In this document: positions 56,681 to 64,000 of the stretch, one piece after another
Numbering within the stretch: position 1 is the first letter of the stretch
Layout: each line of letters begins with the position of its first letter
DNA from: Lumnitzera littorea
Lineage: Eukaryota; Streptophyta; Magnoliopsida; Myrtales; Combretaceae
Assembly (NCBI GenBank): GCA_024138015.1
Contig: JAMXBB010000009.1
Location: 38,275,787 to 38,339,786 of the forward strand
DNA: 64,000 bases
Direction: 5' to 3'
Notes under the pieces: generated by a model
Told to the model about the DNA's origin: nothing
The model's database searches: none
The model's input: the letters and a program-made list of their open reading frames with translations, nothing else
Made by a program: the position numbers and the translations under genes

Positions 56681-59600
56681 GTATTTGAGAGCATTATGGC
56701 ATGAGGAAATTTTTCAAGTTGAAACTAGTTCGGAACAGAGGTTAAGAGGCATTGAAAATGCTAATGAAGAGATAGAAAAAGTCCTATTAGGGAATGATCT
56801 TGAGAAGATGACAAAGTTAAGGAAACCATTGCTAGAAAATATCCATCAAAGTTTAATAAACTTCCTACATGATAATGCTAATGTATTCACTTGGTGTTCC
56901 TCGAATATACTAGGCATCCCTAGAGAAGTAATAACATAAAAGCTTTAAATTGATCCTATTACAAGGATAATTCAGCAAAAGAAAAGGTATTTTGCCCCTA
57001 AATGGCAGGTAACCATTAAAGAAGAAGTTCAAAAGTTATTAAAGGCATAGTTCATAAGGGAAGATCCTTATCTAACTTAGCTAGCCAATTGTGTGCTAGT
57101 CATGAAGTTGAACGGCAAATGGCATATGTGCATAGACTTTATAGATTTGAGCAAGGCTTATCCTAAAGATTGCTTCCTCTCTCTAAGAATAAATCAGATG
57201 GTTGACTCAATTGCTGGACATCCCTTACTCTCTTTCATGGATGTGTTTTCTAACTACAATGAAATAAAAATGGAAAAAGATGATGAAGTTTACACATCCT
57301 TGGTCACAAACTTTAGGATGTATTATTATATAATGATGCCCTTCGGGTTAAAAAATGCTTGTGTGACCTATCAAAGGCTTATCACCAAGATGTTCAAGCT
57401 ACAAATCCATCAAAATGTCAAAGTTTATGTTAATGATATGATAATAAAGAGTAAGATAGAGAGTCAACATCTTACCGATCTTAAGGAGACATTTGACACG
57501 TTGAGGAGATATAACATGAAGATAAACCAACAAAAGTGTGTTTTTGGTGCTACCTTAGGAAAATGTTTAGGATATATGGTCACTTAGCATGGCATTGAAG
57601 CAAACCTTAGGAAGATTGATACTATTCGAAACAAAAAGTCCCCTAGTACTGTTAAGGATGTTCAAGAGTTAACTGGGCAGATTGCCTCTCTATATAGATT
57701 TGCATCGAGAAGTGCAGAATTTTTGAAAGTATTAAAGAGCTTGAAGGAATTTCGATGGACCAACTAGTGTAAGGTAGCATTTAACAAATTGAAAGAATTT
57801 CTTATATCGCCTTTAATACTCTCAACATCTTTCCTTGAAGAAGATTTGTTTTTATATTTGTTAGTTAGCAGTTGAGCTCTTTCATCTATCTTAATCCAAT
57901 TAGAGGGCAGGGAGCATTAACCAATTTATTACATGAGCCATGTCTTACAACGGTCAAAACGATGATTTACAAAGATTGAGAAGTTTCTTTTGGTAGTAGT
58001 CCTCTCAGCAATGAAGTTAAAGCCATATTTCGAAGCATATCAAATCACGGTCCTTACTAATTAGCCTTTATGACAAGCTTTACAATGACTAGATTTCTTA
58101 GAGAGGATGATGAAGTATGCCTTCAAGTTACATGCTTATGGTGTACAATATAAACCTAGAACAACATTAAAAGCTTAAGCATTGGTAGGTTTTGTTGTGG
58201 AGTTCAATGGAGAAGAAGATAGCATTGAGATGGTCGAGAAACTAACATGGAGCTTATATGTTGATGGCTCCTCCACCAAAAAAGGATGTAGTGTTGGCCT
58301 CATTTTACAAGGGCCCTACAATGTAAAAGTTCAATATGCATTAAAATTTAGGTTTCCAGTTAGTAATAATGAGGTCGAGTATGAAGCCCTCATTATTGGG
58401 CTTAAATTGGCTAAGGAAGTTGGTGCTAAAAAGTTAGAAGTTTTTTTTTATTCATAGCTAGTTATGAATTAAGTAAAAGGGAACTACATAGTGAAAGAGG
58501 AAGTGATGGTAAGTATTTATTGATAGGCAAATGCTTAAGGAGGAGTTTCAATCTTTTTCAATTGCGAAAATACCGAAGACTACAAATATTATTGTCAACA
58601 AGCTACCAAAGTTAGCTAATATGGAACTTCTTAATCTAAATGACAAGCTTTTTATTAAGTATCTCCCTAATAAGAGTCTAAAAACCATTAAGCAAAGTTA
58701 CAAATTGACTCCTTACCTAAGGGAAAGGTCTTGGATGGAATCGATTATTGACTATTTGAAGGATGGTGTTCTACTTGACAATAGAAAAAAAGCTCGTAGG
58801 TTAATATATTGGGCTACATACTAGACGGCGATTGACAACCAATTATACAAGTGTAGCCTTTTACAACCTTATTTTCAATGTCTTCCATAGAAAGACACTC
58901 AATGAATTCTATCTAAGTTGCATGGCAATGTTTGTAGCAACCATGTGAAGGGTTAGACTTTGCATACCCACATATTGAGACTTGGCTATTATTAGCTTAT
59001 TATGAAAGAAGGTGCAAAATTTGCTATTCAACAATTCCTATAATGCTAAAAACACGAAGCTCTAAGCCATGCACATTCCACTGAATTACATAGCCTTACT
59101 AACCCTTAACCCTTTACTTAATGTGGATTAGACATTCTTAGACCATTTTCAAAGTCTATGGCCTAGTGGCAATTCATCATAGTTACTATAGATTATCTGA
59201 CCAATTGGGTCGAGGTTGAAGTAATAACTAAATTCGTTAAAAAGAAAGTCAAAGCTTTCATTTTCAACTTTATCATATCAAGGTTTAGGGTTCCATTTAT
59301 GATAATGACTAACAATGGACCACAATTCGATAATGATAAGTTCCAAGCATTTTGTGAGAAACATGGCATTCATTTGAATTGTACTTCAATGGCTTATCCT
59401 TAAACCAATGGACAAGTGAAAGCTATTAATAAGATCATCTTATATAGTTTGAAAAGGAGAGTCGATCAAGCGAAGCCCAATGTTTTATGGGGATATAGGA
59501 CCATCTACAAGACTTCGATTGTGGAAACACCTTTCATGCTTACATATGGATCAGAGGTAGTTCTATCGACTGAATTGGACTTACCCAATCTTCAAACATA

Positions 59601-59946
59601 GAAGTTTGACATTATGACAAATTAGATTAGCCTTATGGCCAATTTGGATACAATTAAGAAGATTAGAGATACTGTAAGAGTGGGAGTTGTTACATATTAG
59701 CATAAAGTGGCAAGGTAATACAATCGAAAGGTAAAGCATAAGGTATTTTGACTTGAAGGCTTAGTTTATAGAAAGCTAGAAGCAATTGGCATATGAGAGA
59801 ATTAAGGAAAGCTCGGCGTGATTTGGGAGGATCTAGTTAGAATCTAGGAAGTCATGGGTGATAGGGCCTATCAACTAGAAAGGCTAGATGGAACAATTAT
59901 ACCTCATTTATGGAATGTTAAGAATTTGAAGCTCTATTTTGAATAA
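56679..59946 (+). pseudogene. pol remnant of element 5 (RT, RNase H, IN)
   Basis: The linker 56679-56939 is open. RT 57093-57587 is open for 164 codons: KLNGKWHMCIDF, FMDVFSNYNEIKM, YYIMMPFGLKNA, and YVNDMIIKSK with Asn for the first Asp of YVDD. RNase H covers 58182-58457 (LYVDGSSTKKG, VGLILQGPY, SNNEVEYEALIIGLKLA). IN lies near 58830-59600 (TNNGPQFDNDKFQ, stop for Gln at 59401, TNGQVKAINK, FMLTYGSEVVL). A C-terminal part ends NLKLYFE at TAA 59944-59946. TAT lineage by these motifs. The best preserved TAT pol here. Confidence 0.87.
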
Positions 59947-60539
59947 TTTCTTGTCAATTATAGTTTGCTTTTATTTTCCTTTTCTAATCATTATAAGGCA
60001 ATGACCTACATTGTACTCAAGTACAAAATGTTTGTTTCAATTTTACGAGTATCTCTCCTTGCTATCATTTTTATTCTTGATCAATCTATGATTAGTAGAT
60101 TAATGAAGTTCTAGCTATACTACAAATGAACTAATGTCTAATAAGTTCTAGCCTATAACGGTTAATGAGATTCACATTAATTGATGAGTAATGCCAATGA
60201 TCTTTGAAAAAAGGAATGCCAAGCAATCAAAGTTAACAAACTCTAAGCTACCTTCAATAGGAAAATTCAAGACTAAGAAAATAAAACATAACACCTAAAA
60301 AGGTTCATGTCCCATGTAGTTAACGAACATTGTGTCTACAAAAAGACATTTTAGTATGAAACACATGTGAAATAAAATGTGCCAAGAATTAAAAGCATTA
60401 AACACTAAATAAAGATTAATTATAACCAAAAAGTTGGCATCCTAACCACATAAGGTCCATAAAATGATTGTGGAAACAAAGTATAAATCAATTGACTCCT
60501 TGAGAATCTGAAACATTTTTCCTTATGGATTAAGTGAAA

Positions 60540-63329
60540 GTATCATCTTGATCGGCAGAGTATGGGACCTTCTTAGAGTTAATTTCTCCATCAACATTAG
60601 AGGTCTTTTTGGAGGAGTTGGAGGTCTCTTTGCTTATGTAAGGGATCTTCTTTGATGATGGTTCCTTGACATCAATAGGAACTTCAACGTTAGCTTGAAT
60701 ATTTTTACCTTGCTTTTGATCCTTTGTCTCTACTTCTTCACTTACCTCTTCATTGCCATAACTGGCATCACCATCATTAAATTAGCAAAGTCAGGTCATG
60801 AGAGTTCATAATTAGGGTAGACCTTTAAAATTTCTTTCCTTGCCAATTGGAACCCCTGTAAGGACTTCTTTTGGAACAATCTTTCGTATTGCTAACTGGG
60901 AGTCATAGTTCATAATGCTTCCTCGAAAGAGGGCTTCCTTTTCACTGCTTCCTCCACTTCGACAACATAAGCTTCAAGTTTAGAGCTCTTGATCTCTAAG
61001 TTCTTTATTTGAACTCTTAATTAGTCCTCATTGTCACTCATTGAGGTGATCATTCTTCCTAACTCCTAGGGATTCCTCTCATTTTTTACGAAGCTCATTT
61101 TTTAGGTCCTTGATCTCTTTGTAAAGCTCCTCATTCTTGGTCTTAAGGCCCAAGACTTCATTAGACACCAACAAATATGTTAGCTTCTAGGTAGAAAGCT
61201 CTTCCTACAACTTCCTAGCCTCCATCTTGACCTTAATCCTCACATTCCTCACATTCTCTACTACAATAGTTTATGCCTTTGAGGAGTTGAAAGCATCTTT
61301 AACTTTTTGAAATAAAATTAATGAAGCCAAATAAGTTGATTAGTTCTCGATGATGTAACGAAAATTTAAATATACCTTTTTCATCTCCTTTTTAGCCTCG
61401 TCTAAGGCTGTTAGAACATGGCTGCTAATCTACACGTACAAAATCAGGTTAGCAATAGGACATATACCATAAATGAAAAGGTCATGATTATAAACTTACA
61501 TCATACAATTTGGTAGCAATATAGCCTTTGTTGCAACTGCTGACCCTTTCCACGTCCTTCTTCACTATCTCTTTGTCTTTCGAGAGAATGATCTCCTCCA
61601 TCAAGGCTAAGGACTTTGTCCTATCTCCCAAGCTGAGTCAGTATCTAGTATGTTGCAACTCTAACATGGCATGAAATATTCACCCACCTCACAGTTAGGA
61701 ACAAACTCGACAAAACTAATGTCAAAAGCCTTATTTCGTAAAGCCTCCTTAGTTTTCTTGTCCAAACCCTTGCTTTTTTTAAACAAAGGTTGGTTAGTAA
61801 GCTCTTTCCCACTTCTCTTCTTGGGACTCAACTTAACATTTGTTTGGTCTAACAAATTGTCTACGGCTTCTTAAGGAATAACCTCGATAGTGCCATCAAC
61901 TGTAACACCAAGGCTAGCTTCTCTTGGCACCTCCTCTTGAGGAGTGTCTCTGATTGCAGGAATTACCTCAAGTTATGTAATCTCAACAACTTCTATTTAT
62001 TCAATGTCTTGACCTTTGTTAGTAAGGGGGGTTTCCTTTTTCTTCTTCGGTGTGATAGTCTTCTTTACGACCTTCTTTCAAGTAGTCTTTTTTTATGCTA
62101 GTGGCCGACTAATAGGAAGTTTAGTTGTTGTATGCTTGTCAAGTTTTTGCTTTTTGGCTTTGGCTTGAGCTAATAATTTCATGGGATCCACATCCCTTGT
62201 GCCCATGTATACATAAAAAAAAGAGAGTACTATAAATAGAAGTGAAAGGAATGATTAAAAACTTACAAGTCCGTGCCAAGCAAGGTTTAAGGGCAACGAT
62301 TCTCCCCCCAAGTCATAAGAATGACTTTCTTCCTATAACTTTACTTGGCATGGTAGGTAGACCAATACCTACCTTCGTTATTAGAAAATATTGGCTCCTC
62401 CCTTTCAAATCAGGGTATGATCCTTTCGACATCCCAAAAGAACATCTTATTCCCTTGCCTCTCTTGAATCTTCTTGGTAGTGGCGACATTATTTGGCAAT
62501 AATTCAATGTCTTTGGTGTAGATGGGCTCGATCCATTGAGTTAAAATATCCAAATCTTCATCTTACCTAATTAAGACATTCTTGTTGTGTCATTTGTAGA
62601 TTTTGGACTCTAACCCAACATTAAATTACATCCATGTCGAGCTACTGCAAAATACCGACCGTCAAGCTACCTCTTCATTGAGAAGAAATATCTAAATAAT
62701 TGAGGTGTAGCCCTAACCTCAATTTCTTCACATATAATCTTGAATGCGATGAGAAGCCTATAAGTATTGAGAGAAAACATACTCAGCGTGACCCAAAAAT
62801 AGTTAAAGAATTGTTTTAGAAAACAAAGAATGGAAGACGTAACCCAAAATCAAGATATTTCAAATATATATGGAATTCACAGTTTATCGAAAAACATATC
62901 CTTTCATCCTCCCTCGGCCTATACAAATGCCATGCATTGGGGAGATCTTGCCAATATTTATTATACTTTGCAACAAGTGTCCTAATAACACCACTTATTA
63001 CTCCATTAGAAGATTCAATGTTGTAAACTATATTATTATATAAATACCTGGTAGTTAACCTTTCCTCCTTATCATCGAAGTAGTTATCTATAAGAAGAGC
63101 ATTAATAGAAGCAAGTTTTTCCCATCACTCCATCATGCTTTCTGTTAAACTACTAGAAGAGGACATCAAATTGCTCCTTCTTTGGGGAAGAGAAGTAGCC
63201 TTGGACACTTTAGAATCTGAAGAAAGAAGTTGATGAATCATGCTTCAAAACTTAATAGTTGAAGTTAAGTTAACGAAAGATCACATAAACAAAGCGAAGA
63301 AGTTGCTTACTATTTGGGGAAGAACTCAT
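60540..63329 (-). pseudogene. Antisense accessory gene of element 5 (PF04195-like, Lys-rich, coiled coil), with introns
   Basis: Opposite strand to pol. Start candidate ATG 63329 (MSSSPN), then an intron-like GTAAGC...TTCTTCAG (63310-63217) and DSKVSKATSLPQRRSN. The PF04195-like region near 62840-62680 reads LKYLDFGLRLPF, FFNYFWVT, YRLLIAFKIICEE, LFRYFFSMK. A GTAAGT donor follows at 62266 and another near 61500. The middle part is basic and NLS-like (KKQKLDKH, PKKRSGKEL, FKKSKGLDKK) with an open stretch 61855-61661. Coiled-coil residues lie near 61190-61050 (KNEELYKEIKDLKNELRKK). The gene is decayed but its splice-like layout is visible. Role unknown. Confidence 0.6.
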
Positions 63330-63810
63330 AGAAAGAAATCTCCAAAGCAAAGAAAAATTTTGAAAAGAGGATATGAATAGAGAGGAGTAGAAAATGTTAA
63401 TCAAAATGAAAAAGTTTTTGACATAAAAGTGGTCCCCTCTCAAAATTCTAATGCACTCCTAATTAGAGGGTTAGGCATGGATGGATGATGCATGTCAAAG
63501 GTCTGACATCCAAAGGATATCATATTACTGACAGTTAGTAGACCTTACAATGCAATAGTGGCTAATATGACAGCTATTACATATGCTACTATAGAAAAGT
63601 GACTGATCAAGAAAATTAAAAGGTTGTGACCTTTTGCTTGGAACCCGATACGATGTGTTTTAAAAATCACATGTAAGCTAGTTCGAAAGATAACCCATAT
63701 TCTGGCATGTTACTCAACATCTAGAAAATGCTTGATTCTAGCCTTTGCCATCTGATTGTTCAAACTTAGTATTGAATCTTATGTACTCCTATAATCAAAT
63801 TCTTGACAAC

Positions 63811-63830
63811 AAGAGTTGGGGGGCAAATGT
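63811..63830 (+). other. Polypurine tract of element 5
   Basis: AAGAGTTGGGGGGCAAATGT directly before TGATAG of the 3' LTR. Typical of TAT elements. Confidence 0.8.
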
Positions 63831-64000
63831 TGATAGTTGGATTTTGCCCTAACATGTTACTCATCATCTCAGCTGACAAGATGCTGATTGATGTTATTTT
63901 CATTTAAGGCCTTCAAAGGCTTAACTCATCCAATGGGCCTCATAGCCAGGCCTACTTATATATCTAGTTTGAATTCAGAAAGTGGCACGGATAGTTATAA
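63831..64000 (+). repeat. 3' LTR of element 5 (partial)
   Basis: Starts TGATAGTTGGATTTTGCCC and matches 54263 onward; continues past the window. Confidence 0.85.

Larger units (their letters stand above)
54263..64000 (+). mobile_element. Element 5: TAT-lineage Ty3/gypsy element, cut by the window end
   Basis: 5' LTR about 54263-54756, primer site TTTGGTGCTGTCT, gag, protease, RT, RNase H, IN, a minus-strand accessory gene, polypurine tract (63811-63830) and the start of the 3' LTR (63831 on). Inserted in family X copy B. Fewer stops in RT than in elements 1 and 4, but still inactive. Confidence 0.87.

Overview
Plant nuclear DNA, most likely from a eudicot: one spliced host gene at the left edge, followed by about 59.5 kb of nested, heavily mutated transposable elements. 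The eudicot call rests on a class I homeodomain-leucine zipper (HD-Zip) gene of the ATHB5/6/16 group with two GT-AG introns, and on plant-type Ty3/gypsy, LINE and SINE sequences. I see no rRNA gene, no functional tRNA gene, no CRISPR array and nothing bacterial or organellar. The species cannot be named from the sequence.

Layout. 226-1979 (minus): three-exon HD-Zip I gene, with its upstream region to about 2470 and an AT-rich intergenic stretch to 4504 that holds a GC-rich island and a 46-base hairpin. 4505-16385: element 1, a TAT-lineage Ty3/gypsy element in minus orientation. 16386-20025: element 2, the 5' part of a chromovirus-like element (LTR, gag, protease, RT). 20026-21357: unassigned, with a SINE. 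21358-23409: 3' part of a LINE (minus). 23457-24310: a second copy of the element-2 LTR, probably solo. 24311-25657, 32446-32971 and 47005-47693: three pieces of one long LTR-like repeat (family X, copy A), split by element 3 (25658-32440, chromovirus-like, TSD CATGG) and element 4 (32972-47004, TAT lineage). Element 4 itself contains a foldback MITE (35825-36162) and a 3.08-kb solo LTR (36880-39959, TSD TCAAC). 47694-50999: another chromovirus-type solo LTR. 51265-51868: a LINE RT fragment that continues where the LINE at 23409 breaks off. 51869-54262: family X copy B. 54263-64000: element 5, a TAT-lineage element cut by the window end.

How the parts relate. None of the five LTR elements can be autonomous now: every gag-pol has many stops and shifts. 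Many stops sit where Gln (CAG/CAA) or Trp (TGG) is expected, which points to C-to-T decay at CpA sites, as expected for long-methylated plant repeats. All three TAT elements (1, 4, 5) carry, between integrase and 3' LTR, a second gene on the opposite strand to gag-pol. It has a PF04195-like N-terminal region and, at least in elements 1 and 5, a coiled-coil-rich remainder. In elements 1 and 4 it has its own TATA box, and in element 5 it has splice-like signals. The host gene looks intact except for a Phe-to-Ser change in the invariant WFQNRR core of the homeodomain.
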